DNA of 64,000 nucleotides from Acinetobacter pragensis (GTDB taxonomy: Bacteria > Pseudomonadota > Gammaproteobacteria > Pseudomonadales > Moraxellaceae), in assembly GCF_001605895.1 (NCBI RefSeq), contig NZ_LUAW01000072.1, forward strand, positions 1 through 64,000, in the 5' to 3' direction. Below the pieces are notes generated by a model. That model made no database searches. It was not told the DNA's origin and worked only from the letters and a program-made list of their open reading frames with translations. The translations under genes and the position numbers were made by a program. Numbering within the stretch: the first letter of the stretch is position 1; each line of letters starts with the position of its first letter. Shown here piece after piece: positions 40,137 through 50,401 of this stretch.

Positions 40137-40873
40137 GCTCGTCCCCTCAGCAGAATGTGCTATTAATAAAGCGGTGATAATTTCCGGGAAGGGAGTTTAA
40201 TGCTTTTTTATAATCAATGGTTAAATTTCATGATGTTTTCTTCTGTATTTTCAATAACTTTTAACTTAATAATAAGCTTTTACCCGAAAACAAATCAGAT
40301 CGAGAAATGCTTTGTTCTTCAGCGCAGCATTCCTTTCTGAATTATGACTAATCATGATAATTTTTAAACAATTATTCATTCATCATCAAAACTAAAAACA
40401 ATCAATTCAAAAACAGCCGTTATTTGACCAAAAATTCAATTTTATACATTTAAGCCACGGTCAAAATGCTTGCACAGCATTGAGCGAAAATAGTGAATAT
40501 TAAAATACGCTTCAATACTTTGCCTCCGCCTTATGCGCAGTAAAAATCATGCCGCCTATTAAAAGTACAGGCCTTGCTTATTCAGGAGAATCATTCACCA
40601 GATAAAACAGAACTATTCAGTCATGCGCAACGCTTTCCAACCGGAACAAAACCGCCGAATATTTTTCGGAAAATTTATCTTTTTGTTTTTACTTAAAATT
40701 AAAAAATAGATAATAAAAATCAGCATTTTTTATAGCAGAATTTCTCATTCTCTTTATCTGGAATATGCATAACTTTAGTGGAATAAACTTAATAAAAATG
40801 ATCTTTTTTTAATAAATCCTTATACAATCTATCAACTCTTTAACTATATATTTATGCATGAGGCTCTCTCCCA
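40137..40873. other. long AT-rich intergenic region upstream of the oprD-type gene
   Basis: About 740 bases separate two divergent porin genes. I see no credible open frame or tRNA. A short CCGAA/TTCGG hairpin lies near 40653-40667. The length suggests complex control of the two porins or a small RNA, but no terminator clearly marks one. Confidence 0.5.
40798..40826 (+). promoter_or_regulatory. possible promoter of the oprD-type gene
   Basis: TATACA (40821-40826) resembles a -10 box, with ATGATC as a poor -35 seventeen bases ahead. It would give a leader of about 40 bases before the porin start. Confidence 0.3.
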
Positions 40874-42181
40874 ATGCTCAAATCGAAACAGCTAACACTG
40901 ACGCTACTTGTAAACGCGGCTTTAATCTCAACTGCATTTGCAAGCGAACAAAGCGAATCTAAAGGCTTTATAGATGATGCAGAAGGTTCTGTACTGTTTC
41001 GTACTGGATTCATAGACCGTGATAAAAAAAATGGCGCTGCCAATAACCGTTCTTCAGCACAATCAGCGATTTTCAACTTAGAGTCTGGCTATACCAAAGG
41101 TGTAGTTGGTTTTGGTGTAGGTGCAGTAGGCGACGCATCTTTCAAGCTGAGCGACAATAAGCATGCCGGCAATAATATGATCCCGCGTGAAACTGACTAC
41201 AACGATAAAGGCGAATTAACAAAACAAGCCGGAGATACCTATGACCACTGGGCTCGCGGCGGCGCCAATGTAAAAGCACGAATTTCAAATACTGAAGTGC
41301 GTTACGGTACGCAAGTACTGGACTTGCCTGTACTTGCCAGCAACACGGGCCGTATGGTTCCTGAATATTTCGAAGGTGTATTAGCCACTAGCCGCGAAAT
41401 TAAAGGTTTAGAATTAACTGCCGGTAAATTCACTAAAAACCAAATGTCTGAACAAATCAATACTGACGGCAACCATTTGGACAGCGCAGTAGTTTGGGGT
41501 GCAAAATACAAATTTAATGATGCTTTAAATGCATCTTACTATGGTATCGACAGCAAAAACGCGCTGGAACGCCATTATGTAAATGCTAACTACAAGCAAG
41601 CATTAGCTAACCAAGCTTCCCTTACTTATGATTTCAGTGGTTACCATACTGAATGGGATGAAGGTACTAGCGTTTCGTCTTCAAAATTAGATAGTAATTC
41701 TGCAGACCGCAGCAACAATATTTGGGCGCTTTCAGGTACTTACAGCCAAGGTCCTCATGCTGTAATGCTGGCTTATCAGCAAAGCACAGGCAATTCAGGA
41801 TATGCTTACGGTGAAAATGCGGATGGCTTCCAAAGTATTTACCTGCCAAACTCATACCTGTCTGACTTTAATGGCCGCGGCGAAAAATCTGCACAAATTC
41901 AATACAACCTTGATTTTACTGGTTATGGTGTTCCAGGCTTGAACTGGACTGCTGCGTATGTATACGGCTGGGATATTGATACCAAAACTACAGGCAATGC
42001 CAAAGAAAGTGAAATTTTCAACCAAGTGAAATACACAATGCAAAGCGGTTTCGCTAAAGATGCCAGCTTGCGCCTGCGTTATTCGCATTACCGTAACGAT
42101 GATGCTTATGCCAATGACTACTATATGCCAGATACCAATGAATGGCGTATTTTCTTAGATATCCCTGTGAAATTGTTCTAA
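40874..42181 (+). CDS. OprD-family outer membrane porin
   Basis: This 435-residue porin has a signal peptide (ends TAFAS), then the OprD-family opening GFIDDAEGSVLFRTGFIDRD. It shows the family segments RYGTQVLDLPVL, EGVLATSREIKGLEL and the end RIFLDIPVKLF with terminal Phe. OprD channels take up basic amino acids and small organic acids, and some admit carbapenems. I recall an OprD-type channel (OccAB1) at this place beside ppa in A. baumannii. It has a strong terminator, so it is probably monocistronic. Confidence 0.9.
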   Translation: MLKSKQLTLTLLVNAALISTAFASEQSESKGFIDDAEGSVLFRTGFIDRDKKNGAANNRSSAQSAIFNLESGYTKGVVGFGVGAVGDASFKLSDNKHAGNNMIPRETDYNDKGELTKQAGDTYDHWARGGANVKARISNTEVRYGTQVLDLPVLASNTGRMVPEYFEGVLATSREIKGLELTAGKFTKNQMSEQINTDGNHLDSAVVWGAKYKFNDALNASYYGIDSKNALERHYVNANYKQALANQASLTYDFSGYHTEWDEGTSVSSSKLDSNSADRSNNIWALSGTYSQGPHAVMLAYQQSTGNSGYAYGENADGFQSIYLPNSYLSDFNGRGEKSAQIQYNLDFTGYGVPGLNWTAAYVYGWDIDTKTTGNAKESEIFNQVKYTMQSGFAKDASLRLRYSHYRNDDAYANDYYMPDTNEWRIFLDIPVKLF

Positions 42182-42199
42182 TTCACAGCCTATCTGAAA

Positions 42200-42233
42200 T
42201 AAAAAAAACCTGCACAATGTGCAGGTTTTTTTT
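42200..42233. terminator. terminator between porin and ppa
   Basis: AACCTGCAC (42207-42215) and GTGCAGGTT (42219-42227) flank an AAT loop, with an A-run and a T-run on either side, serving both convergent genes. Confidence 0.9.
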
Positions 42234-42266
42234 ATGGGACTGGATACATCCCCTTATTCAAAGCAA

Positions 42267-42803
42267 TTATTTATTTGCTTCTTTATATGCTTCGATAGAG
42301 CTTAGAACTTCTTGCTTAGCCACTTCAGAGCCTTCCCAGCCGCTTAACTTAACCCATTTGCCTGGCTCTAAGTCTTTATAGTGCTGGAAGAAGTGTTCAA
42401 TTTGGCTGATCAACAATGGTGGAAGATCTGTATATTCTTGAATATCTTTGTAAATTGGTGTTAGTTTGTCGTGCGGCACTGCAACTAATTTCGCATCAAC
42501 ACCGCCGTCATCTTCCATGTTTAGTTTGCCGACTGGACGGCAGCGGATGACTGAGCCCGGCTCTACTGGGTGCGGTGTCACCACCAAAACGTCCAGCGGA
42601 TCACCGTCCAAAGATAAAGTGTTTGGCACATAGCCGTAGTTTGCTGGGTAGAACATTGCTGTACCCATAAAACGGTCTACAAATAATGCGTCAGAATCTT
42701 TGTCGATTTCGTATTTGATTGGCGCTGCATTTGCAGGAATTTCAATAATGACATAGATGTCATTCGGCGCATCTTTACCCGCTGGGATATTGCTGTAGCT
42801 CAT
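42267..42803 (-). CDS. ppa: inorganic pyrophosphatase
   Basis: This soluble type I enzyme hydrolyses pyrophosphate and so drives biosynthesis. The metal-binding signature DGDPLDVLV is intact, with the EIDKDS and NYGYVPNT segments before it. At 178 residues it has the usual hexameric bacterial length. It is alone on the minus strand. Confidence 0.97.
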   Translation of the reverse strand: MSYSNIPAGKDAPNDIYVIIEIPANAAPIKYEIDKDSDALFVDRFMGTAMFYPANYGYVPNTLSLDGDPLDVLVVTPHPVEPGSVIRCRPVGKLNMEDDGGVDAKLVAVPHDKLTPIYKDIQEYTDLPPLLISQIEHFFQHYKDLEPGKWVKLSGWEGSEVAKQEVLSSIEAYKEANK

Positions 42804-42921
42804 AGCATTGCTCTTTAACTAGTTAAATCTTTTTAAACCGGCATAATTATAGCGGGTTTTTGATATTTTTTTTTGATTTTGCAATTCGGCATCAAAATTT
42901 TCGTCGAATTGCTGTGCTGGC

Positions 42922-43320
42922 CTAAACAATTCTAATAATCAGCAGCAGCAGACAAACTGAGCACAGCATAGACAAGGTCCAGACTATCGAGCGCAAAGTC
43001 GCCCAATTGACCAAATAGCAGATGCCGTAAATAATGCGCAGCACAATATAGGCGATGCCTAAAGTCATGATAAATGTTTGCGGAATCACCATATATTCCG
43101 CCATCAGCACAGCGCCAATAAACAGCGGCAGGCTTTCAAAGCTGTTTTGCTGTACTGCATTTGCGCGGCGGGCCAGCCCAGTGGCATTGGCTAAAAATTC
43201 TCTGGGGTTTTGGTTATCTTTTGCCGTAAAGCCTGATGCCTTTTTTGCAATAAAGGTAAAAACATAAGGCAATAAGCAAGCGGCTAAAATGAGATAGATG
43301 ATCCCACTTATGCTTTGCAT
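42922..43320 (-). CDS. MAPEG family membrane protein
   Basis: The 132-residue product has four hydrophobic helices and the MAPEG pattern with NPREFLANATGLARRANAVQQNSFESLP between the first two. Family members include membrane glutathione transferases and related proteins of unknown role. The bacterial branch is poorly characterised. It is divergent from a small membrane protein gene. Confidence 0.82.
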   Translation of the reverse strand: MQSISGIIYLILAACLLPYVFTFIAKKASGFTAKDNQNPREFLANATGLARRANAVQQNSFESLPLFIGAVLMAEYMVIPQTFIMTLGIAYIVLRIIYGICYLVNWATLRSIVWTLSMLCSVCLLLLIIRIV

Positions 43321-43425
43321 GTGTTTTTTCTCTTAATGGATTTATAAGCGCCATGATAGCATGGCAATTCCTGAATAAATTTTGTTAAATAGGGTGTTTT
43401 ATTTAATTATGTATATAGGGTGAAT

Positions 43426-43806
43426 ATGGCCAGTCCAGATCAAAAAGAGATGTTCGATGTCCTGGAACAGCAGCGCCAGAATCAGCGGCAGGTTGACCGC
43501 GTTTTAAAGATCGTGATTCCGGTTACAGCATTCCTGCTTACTGTCATCTGCGCCAACATGAATATCTGGTCTACGGTCTTTACCTTTGCCGTGCTGTGGG
43601 TGGCGTTTTATGCAGTGGCCATCAAGCAATGGCCGTTATGGCACTGGGTCATCGCTATTTTAGTTTATTGCATAATTGACAATGTGCTCAGCCACGGGAC
43701 ATTTAAACAAAGCCAATTCAGCCTGCAATTTGGCGCCATGTTTATCTTTCTGGGTATTTTTGGTGTAGGGCGCCGTTACTTTGACCGCTGGCTGATGAAA
43801 AAATAA
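43426..43806 (+). CDS. small membrane protein of unknown function
   Basis: The product is 126 residues with a hydrophilic Gln/Arg-rich N-terminus (about 1-28) and then three to four hydrophobic segments, ending in a basic tail (RRYFDRWLMKK). I recognise no domain. ATG 43426 has AGGG five bases upstream, so I prefer it to GTG 43420. It is a single gene and ends at the large inverted repeat shared with fadD. Confidence 0.7.
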   Translation: MASPDQKEMFDVLEQQRQNQRQVDRVLKIVIPVTAFLLTVICANMNIWSTVFTFAVLWVAFYAVAIKQWPLWHWVIAILVYCIIDNVLSHGTFKQSQFSLQFGAMFIFLGIFGVGRRYFDRWLMKK

Positions 43807-43807
43807 A

Positions 43808-43859
43808 AATCCAGATCATAAAAAAAGCGCCATTTGGCGCTTTTTTTATGATCTGGATT
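43808..43859. terminator. 25-bp perfect inverted repeat, bidirectional terminator
   Basis: Bases 43808-43832 and 43835-43859 are perfect reverse complements with a two-base TT loop. The centre (A-run, GCGCCA/TGGCGC, T-run) is a normal terminator. The outer arms CCAGATCAT and ATGATCTGG extend it, and the right arm reaches into the fadD stop codon. It ends both convergent genes. Confidence 0.9.
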
Positions 43860-45534
43860 ATGCTGTTTTACGCAAATCTTTACGCAGAATTTTACCGACG
43901 TTGGATTTCGGCAATTCATCCATAAATTCAACATAACGCGGACGTTTATAGCCGGTTAAATTTTCTTTCGCGAAAGCTAAAACTTCTTCTGTTGTTAAAG
44001 ACGGATCTTTTTTCACAACGAATAGCTTCGGCACCTCACCTGATTTCTCATCCGGCACGCCAATTGCAGCTACTTCAAGCACTTTTGGATGCTGTGAAAC
44101 AACTTCTTCAATTTCAGAAGGATATACATTGAAGCCAGACACCAGAATCATGTCTTTTTTACGGTCAACAATTTTCACATAGCCTCGCGGATCCATCACA
44201 CCGATATCACCGGTACGGAAGAAACCGTGAGTCATCACTTTTTCAGTTTCGTCCGGGCGGTTCCAATAGCCTTTCATTACTTGCGGGCCGCGGATTGAAA
44301 TTTCACCCTGTTCACCCAGCGCCACTTCATTGCCGTCATCATCTAAAATAGCAACTTCAGTTAATGGCAATGGAATACCGATGGTGCCGCTGAACTCCAT
44401 AGAAGCAGGCGGATTTGCGGTCGCTACCGGCGATGTTTCTGACAAGCCGTAACCTTCAATGATATTGGTGCCTGTCACTTTTTTCCAAGCTTCAGCTGTC
44501 GATGGAAGCACAGCCATGCCGCCGCCCATCGCCATCTTCATTTTGCTGTGATCCAGCTGCTTGAATTCTTCGTTGTTCACTAAAGCATTGAACAGTGTAT
44601 TCACCGCAGGGAAGAAAGTCGGCTGGTATTTGCGCAATTCTTTAATGACAGCAGGCAGATCGCGCGGGTTTGGAATCAATACGTTAGCCTGACCTTTGTA
44701 CATGCCGTACAGCGCGCAAACCATGAATGCAAAAATATGGTACAGCGGCAATGCGCAGAAAATGCGGTCATCTGGCTGGCCGTCTTGCTGGCCGAACTTG
44801 CTTTGGAAAATACCGTCACACTGCAGCATGTTTGAAACCAAGTTGCGGTGAGTTAATTCTGCGCCTTTAGAAACACCTGTCGTGCCGCCGGTATACTGGA
44901 GCACAGCGGTATCGCTTAGCGTTAAATTTGGACGCTTGTAATTACTGGCGCTGACTTTAGACATGGCCGCATTAAAGCGGATATGGCCCGGAATATCCCA
45001 CGCTGGAATCTGCTTGCGGACAGAACGCAATACAAAATTGACCAATGTGCCCTTCAATGCGCCAAGCATGTCACCCACAGAAGCCACAACCACATGCTTC
45101 ACTGGTGTTTTACCCAAAATTGCCTGATAGACAGATGCAAAATTTTCTACAATGACCAGCACTTCCGCGCCTGAGTCATTCAATTGATGCTCCAGTTCAC
45201 GCGAGGTATACAGCGGATTCACGTTAACCAGCACCAAACCTGCGCGGAACACCCCTAAAGCCACAACAGGATACTGCAGAACATTCGGCATCATGACAGC
45301 AACACGCGAACCTTTTGCTAGGCCTAAGCTTTGCAAATACGTTGCAAATTTACGGCTTGCCTCATCCAGCTCGCTGAATGTCAGGACTTTATCCATAAAA
45401 ATAAAGGCATCACGCGAGCCGAATTTCTGAAAATTACGTTCAAAAATATCGTTTAATGATGTATTTTCCGGCGGTAATTCTACAGTTTCTGGAATACCCG
45501 TCTTTTGGTATTCTGCAAACCAAATTTTTTCCAT
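43858..45534 (-). CDS. fadD: long-chain fatty acid--CoA ligase
   Basis: FadD activates fatty acids to acyl-CoA for beta-oxidation and signalling. The adenylate-forming motifs are present: YTGGTTGVSKGAELTHRN, then GYGLSETSP and the hinge-side GFFRTGDIG and the C-terminal lysine in PKSNVGKILRK. Length is 558, typical. It shares the inverted-repeat terminator with the convergent small membrane protein gene. A gap of about 150 bases from parC should hold its promoter. Confidence 0.93.
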   Translation of the reverse strand: MEKIWFAEYQKTGIPETVELPPENTSLNDIFERNFQKFGSRDAFIFMDKVLTFSELDEASRKFATYLQSLGLAKGSRVAVMMPNVLQYPVVALGVFRAGLVLVNVNPLYTSRELEHQLNDSGAEVLVIVENFASVYQAILGKTPVKHVVVASVGDMLGALKGTLVNFVLRSVRKQIPAWDIPGHIRFNAAMSKVSASNYKRPNLTLSDTAVLQYTGGTTGVSKGAELTHRNLVSNMLQCDGIFQSKFGQQDGQPDDRIFCALPLYHIFAFMVCALYGMYKGQANVLIPNPRDLPAVIKELRKYQPTFFPAVNTLFNALVNNEEFKQLDHSKMKMAMGGGMAVLPSTAEAWKKVTGTNIIEGYGLSETSPVATANPPASMEFSGTIGIPLPLTEVAILDDDGNEVALGEQGEISIRGPQVMKGYWNRPDETEKVMTHGFFRTGDIGVMDPRGYVKIVDRKKDMILVSGFNVYPSEIEEVVSQHPKVLEVAAIGVPDEKSGEVPKLFVVKKDPSLTTEEVLAFAKENLTGYKRPRYVEFMDELPKSNVGKILRKDLRKTA

Positions 45535-45685
45535 AATGCCCGATTCTCCTGTCTGTAATCCTTAATAATTCAACTGTTTTTCTCAATATTAAGCCGCTCA
45601 TTATTTAACTTGTGTGAGCCTAATATTGCATCCATTTCACGAATACTTTGCATATATAACGTATTTCGATCCATGGATGCTAGTA

Positions 45686-47905
45686 TTATCTTTGAATGAA
45701 CAGTCTATTTGCTTTTTGATATCCACGCGGCAGCACCACTCCTTTCGAAGCCCGCTTGCCAATGTATTTGTGCAGATCATCACCTTTTAATTTTAATTGC
45801 TGCTGACCCGCAACCACTTGAATTATTTCATCTAAAGTTAAAGCTATCATGGATACGACCTGATCTTTAGCTTCAAGTTGTATCAATTTATTACCTTTAC
45901 CTTTATTCAAGCTCGGCAATTCCGCCAAATCTACAATCAGCAGGCGGCCGGCTGAACTGAGCAGTGCAAGATGTGTGGCCTGTTCAATCATCTGCAGATT
46001 CATCGGCTGCGCATCGTCAGACAAACTCAAGAAAGCCTTGCCGGCTTTGGCATTGGTGTCCAGCTGCTTGGCCTGCGTTTTAAAGCCGTAGCCTTTGGTG
46101 CTGACCGCCAACAGTTCAGCCTCATCTTCTGCAATCAGAATCTGCTGGAAGCCGATCCCGCTTGCCGGAGCAAGCTTAGAACTTAAAGGTTCGCCCAATC
46201 CGCGCGCTGAAGGCAGCGTATTGATGCCAAGCGCATAACTGCGGCCACTCTCATCCAGCACATACACCCGCTGATTGGATTTGCCCTGCGCATGGCTCAG
46301 GTACTGGTCACCCGCACGGAAATTCAGGTTTTCGGCATCCACTTCATGCCCTTTGGCAGAACGGATCCAGCCCGCTTCTGACAGCACCACAGTCACTGGA
46401 TCTGCCGGAAGCATGTCTTGCTCATTAATAGTCTGCGCATCTTCCCGGCGCACAATTGGCGCACGGCGGTCATCGCCAAATTTTTTGGCGTCTTCTTTCA
46501 GCTCATTGATAATCAGGTTTTTCAATGATTCAGGATTGGCCAGCTGCTCACGGATAATTGCCGCTTTGGCTTCCAACTCTTCCTGTTCACGGCGCATTTC
46601 CATTTCTTCAAGCTTCGCCAAGTGGCGCAATTTGAGCTCTAAAATGGCTTCAGCCTGAATTTCGTCAATCCCGAAATGCTCCATCAGTACAGGTTTCGGC
46701 TGATCTTCTTCACGGATGATGCGGATAACTTCGTCAATGTTCAGGTAAGCAATAATCAGCCCGCCTAAAATATGCAGGCGCTTTTCAATTTTATTCAGAT
46801 GATACTGCAGACGGCGCGTTACCGTATTTTTACGGATTTCGATCCATTCCAGTAAAATGCGGCGGATCGATTTCACCTGCGGCCGCCCGTCAGCGCCAAT
46901 CATATTCATGTTGACGCGGTAACTTGACTCAAGATCAGTCGTCGCAAACAAATGGCTCATCACTGATTCCGCATCAATACGGTTTGAGCGCAAGACAATC
47001 ACTAAGCGGGTCGGATTTTGATGATCGGATTCATCGCGCAAATCGCTCACCAGCGGCAGTTTTTTCGCCTGCATCTGATCTGCAATCTGGGTAATGATTT
47101 TTGAACCCGACACCTGATAAGGCAATTCGGTAATCACGATCTCATTTTTTTCAATCGTGTACACAGCGCGGGTACGGTAGCTGCCGCGGCCTGTCGTTTG
47201 AATTTTCAGCAATTCATCCGGCGCGGTAATAATTTCCGCTTTGGTCGGCGTATCTGGACCCGGAATATATTCAGCAACTTTTTCATCGCTTAAGTTCGGA
47301 TTGCGGATCAGCGCAATGGTGCCTTTGACCACTTCACGCAGATTATGCGGCGGAATGTCCGTCGCCATCCCGACAGCAATGCCGGTAGTGCCGTTTAAAA
47401 GAATGTTCGGCACACGCGCAGGCAAGCTTACCGGCTCTTTCATGGAACCGTCAAAGTTGTCCTGCCAGTCACAGGTGCCCTGTCCAAGTTCAGACAGCAG
47501 CAAGTCGCTGTAAGGCGAGAGCTTAGCTTCGGTATAGCGCATAGCGGCGAAGGATTTAGGATCATCCGGTGAACCCCAGTTGCCCTGCCCTTCAATAAAT
47601 GGATAACGGTAGCTGAACGGCTGCGCCATCAGCACCATGGCTTCATAGCAGGCAGAGTCGCCATGCGGATGGTATTTACCTAAAACATCGCCCACGGTAC
47701 GCGCCGATTTTTTCGGTTTTCCGCTGGGCTTGAGGCCCAATTCACTCATCGCATAAACGATACGTCGCTGTACAGGCTTTAAACCGTCACTGATATGCGG
47801 CAATGCACGGTCCATAATCACGTACATGGCGTAATTGAGGTAGGCTTGTTCGGTAAATTCCGCTACGGAACGGTTTTCTGTCGCATGATGCGCAAGGCTT
47901 GTCAT
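45686..47905 (-). CDS. parC: DNA topoisomerase IV subunit A
   Basis: ParC is the breaking and joining subunit that unlinks daughter chromosomes. Catalytic Tyr124 is in AMRYTEAKL. The quinolone-determining region reads [10 protein letters not shown] with Ser84 and Glu88, the wild-type residues changed in many fluoroquinolone-resistant Acinetobacter. The 739 residues include the winged-helix, tower and C-terminal blade domains. parE is not in this window. Confidence 0.97.
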   Translation of the reverse strand: MTSLAHHATENRSVAEFTEQAYLNYAMYVIMDRALPHISDGLKPVQRRIVYAMSELGLKPSGKPKKSARTVGDVLGKYHPHGDSACYEAMVLMAQPFSYRYPFIEGQGNWGSPDDPKSFAAMRYTEAKLSPYSDLLLSELGQGTCDWQDNFDGSMKEPVSLPARVPNILLNGTTGIAVGMATDIPPHNLREVVKGTIALIRNPNLSDEKVAEYIPGPDTPTKAEIITAPDELLKIQTTGRGSYRTRAVYTIEKNEIVITELPYQVSGSKIITQIADQMQAKKLPLVSDLRDESDHQNPTRLVIVLRSNRIDAESVMSHLFATTDLESSYRVNMNMIGADGRPQVKSIRRILLEWIEIRKNTVTRRLQYHLNKIEKRLHILGGLIIAYLNIDEVIRIIREEDQPKPVLMEHFGIDEIQAEAILELKLRHLAKLEEMEMRREQEELEAKAAIIREQLANPESLKNLIINELKEDAKKFGDDRRAPIVRREDAQTINEQDMLPADPVTVVLSEAGWIRSAKGHEVDAENLNFRAGDQYLSHAQGKSNQRVYVLDESGRSYALGINTLPSARGLGEPLSSKLAPASGIGFQQILIAEDEAELLAVSTKGYGFKTQAKQLDTNAKAGKAFLSLSDDAQPMNLQMIEQATHLALLSSAGRLLIVDLAELPSLNKGKGNKLIQLEAKDQVVSMIALTLDEIIQVVAGQQQLKLKGDDLHKYIGKRASKGVVLPRGYQKANRLFIQR

Positions 47906-48125
47906 AACAACCTGTAATCCTAATTAATTCATTTTTGTATCTGGGTTCTTATGCTATGTCGCGGCTGCTGCATACACAAGGGCATGTTCTTCAACACAGC
48001 GACAAATCGTGTCTTATGATCGATCTGATGCCGTAAAATTATCCATTTTTTAGAAAATGAGCAACTGATTATTTTCAAATAGCCGCAGGATTGCGGTTAC
48101 TGCGGCCCTTAACGCATTCCAAACT

Positions 48126-48162
48126 AAAAAGCGCAGCCCGGTATATACGGGCTGCGCTTTTT
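48126..48162 (-). terminator. terminator of the NiaP-like gene
   Basis: A 15-bp stem (48126-48140 with 48148-48162) around a seven-base AT loop is flanked by A and T runs. It lies just beyond the end of the minus-strand transporter gene. Confidence 0.9.
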
Positions 48163-48186
48163 ATTGACGGAATTTCACAGCGGCGG

Positions 48187-49506
48187 CTATAGGCCCATAG
48201 ATTCTAAAGTTTTGCCTTTGGTTTCTTCGCCTAAAACCACAATCACAAAAGCCACTGCCAGCAGCACCGCGGTAAACATGCTGAATACATAGCTGAAGCC
48301 ATTGCTCATGACCATCATATGCGTCACGGCCAATGGCGCCACAATACCGCCCATGCGCCCGATGGCCGCTGCCCAGCCAGAGCCGAAAGCGCGGATATTG
48401 GCTGGATACTGTTCAGGGGTATACGTATACAGCACGCCCCATGCGCCTAAATTAAAGAAAGACATCAGGCAGCCCCAGACCACAATCATGGTGACTGTTT
48501 CAGACTGGCCAAAGAAATAAGCAGAGACCGCGCAGCAGCCGATGAACCCTGCCAGTGTCGCCTTACGCCCCAGCTTTTCGACCAGCCATGCCGCGGCAAT
48601 ATAGCCCGGCAGCTGCGCCAGAATCATCACCAGAACATATTCAAAAGACTGCACAATGGTATAGCCCTGTTTGACCAGCAGGCTCGGCAGCCAAGTGAAA
48701 ATACCGTAATACGAATACACAATACCGAACCAAATCAGCCACAGCATCAGCGTCCGGCGCGCAAAAATGCCTGACCACAGCTGCTTGAATGAGGTGTTTT
48801 GCTGTTCCGCCACCGGCTTAACTTCAAAAATTTCCATCACTTCCACACCGCATTTGGCTTCAATTTTTTTCACCAAAGCATGCGCTTCTTCTAGACGGCC
48901 GCGGTTGATCAAATACGGAATAGATTCCGGCACCATCTTCCAGATCACAATGGCATACAGTGCAGGCAGCCCGCCCACGAGAAACGCAGCATGCCAGTTA
49001 TAGTGCGGAATGACAAAATACGAAATCAGCGCGGCGCACAGCCAGCCCAGCCCCCAAAAACTTTCCAGCAAAACAATGAAGCGGCCGCGTACATGGGCTG
49101 GAATGTATTCACTCACCAAAGTCACAGCGACAGGCAATTGGCCGCCCAAACCTAAACCGACAATAAAGCGGCACACCAGCAGCCAAGTTAAATCTGGCGC
49201 AAATGCGCAGGCCGCTGTTGCAAAGCTGTAAATGACCAATGTGGATGCAAAGACCGTCTTACGCCCGACCCGGTCTGCCAGCGCCCCTGAAAAGACCGCG
49301 CCAATCGCCATGCCGACAAAGCCAATCGACACGACCCAGCCCTTTTCAGCCGGGCTCATCGCCCAGTCTTCGGCCATTTTTGCCAAGATAAAGGAGATTA
49401 GCCCCGTATCCATAGCATCAAACATCCAGCCCAGTCCAATGACCCATAGCAATGTGTAGTGAAACTTGCCGATAGGCAAGCGCTGTATCCGTGAGACTAA
49501 GTCCAT
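48187..49506 (-). CDS. MFS transporter, NiaP-like
   Basis: The 439-residue product has twelve hydrophobic segments and the major-facilitator loop motif GALADRVGRKTVF. The start RLPIGKFHYTLLWVIG and WMFDAMDTG resemble NiaP-type niacin transporters and the wider aromatic acid symporter group. I infer uptake of nicotinate or a similar small aromatic acid. No NAD or aromatic catabolic gene lies beside it to settle the substrate. Confidence 0.8.
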   Translation of the reverse strand: MDLVSRIQRLPIGKFHYTLLWVIGLGWMFDAMDTGLISFILAKMAEDWAMSPAEKGWVVSIGFVGMAIGAVFSGALADRVGRKTVFASTLVIYSFATAACAFAPDLTWLLVCRFIVGLGLGGQLPVAVTLVSEYIPAHVRGRFIVLLESFWGLGWLCAALISYFVIPHYNWHAAFLVGGLPALYAIVIWKMVPESIPYLINRGRLEEAHALVKKIEAKCGVEVMEIFEVKPVAEQQNTSFKQLWSGIFARRTLMLWLIWFGIVYSYYGIFTWLPSLLVKQGYTIVQSFEYVLVMILAQLPGYIAAAWLVEKLGRKATLAGFIGCCAVSAYFFGQSETVTMIVVWGCLMSFFNLGAWGVLYTYTPEQYPANIRAFGSGWAAAIGRMGGIVAPLAVTHMMVMSNGFSYVFSMFTAVLLAVAFVIVVLGEETKGKTLESMGL

Positions 49507-49592
49507 AACAAGATCTCTGATGAGGTGAAAGGATGCATGCTGCCTTCACAACAGGATTTTATGATTTGCTTTTTTATTAGAATACGCAAGTG

Positions 49593-49618
49593 AAAAGCGC
49601 CGAAGCAGGCTTCGGCGC
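49593..49618 (-). terminator. terminator-like hairpin after the TRIC-type gene
   Basis: GCGCCGAAGC (49597-49606) and GCTTCGGCGC (49609-49618) form a 10-bp stem with a two-base loop and only four T residues on the minus strand. Confidence 0.55.
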
Positions 49619-49696
49619 AGCTGTTTAAACCGGATGATGAAATACTCAAACCTAATGCGGTAAGGCTTTACGCTGTCCTAAGTCAAACGCGGCCAT

Positions 49697-50341
49697 TCAA
49701 GACACGTCTTTAGAAGAGGCAGACTGATCATCATCATCTTTATAGATGAATTTCGGCATTTCCAAACCAAAATAAATTGCAATGCAGCGCAAGGAAAAGC
49801 CAAAAACCAAAGTTGAAATAACCGTGATTTCCAAAGACAGTCCAAAATCGATACAGAACCAATAGAAGATGACCGCGACAAAAGAAATTGAAGCGTACAG
49901 CTCACGGCGGAACACCAAGGGCACATCGTTGCAGAGAATATCCCGCAGAATACCGCCAGACACGCCGGTCAGCACTCCCGCAACCGCGGAAACGACAAAG
50001 CCCTGTCCCATTTGCAAAGCAATTTGACAGCCGATAATGGTGAAGCCGATAAGGCCCAAAGCATCCAAAAGCAAGAAGATGGAATGCAAATGCTTCATCC
50101 ACTTGGCAATGATAATCGTGAACAGAGCGGCACAGCAGGTCAGCACCAAATATTCAGGATGCTTGACCCAAGTCAGCGGATAGTGCCCCAATAAAACATC
50201 CCGGACAGACCCCCCGCCCAATGCAGTGACACAGGCAATCAGTGTCACGCCAAACCAGTCCATACTGCGCCGTCCAGCGGATAGTGCCCCCGTCATGGCT
50301 TCTGCCGTAATTGCAATAATGTAAATAACGGTGAGTAACAT
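49697..50341 (-). CDS. TRIC family cation channel (UPF0126)
   Basis: This 214-residue membrane protein has two homologous three-helix halves with the repeated glycine motif: TALGGGSVRDVLLG in the first and GVSGGILRDILC in the second. That doubled motif defines the bacterial trimeric intracellular cation channel family (UPF0126, YadS/YicG). The C-terminus is acidic (YKDDDDQSASS). The ion and physiological role are not known from sequence. ychJ lies upstream on the same strand. Confidence 0.88.
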   Translation of the reverse strand: MLLTVIYIIAITAEAMTGALSAGRRSMDWFGVTLIACVTALGGGSVRDVLLGHYPLTWVKHPEYLVLTCCAALFTIIIAKWMKHLHSIFLLLDALGLIGFTIIGCQIALQMGQGFVVSAVAGVLTGVSGGILRDILCNDVPLVFRRELYASISFVAVIFYWFCIDFGLSLEITVISTLVFGFSLRCIAIYFGLEMPKFIYKDDDDQSASSKDVS

Positions 50342-50401
50342 TGCCCTTCATCCACTGAGGGTAAAAGATGCGCGCTATTTTAAGGCATCTTCAGAAAAAA
50401 A

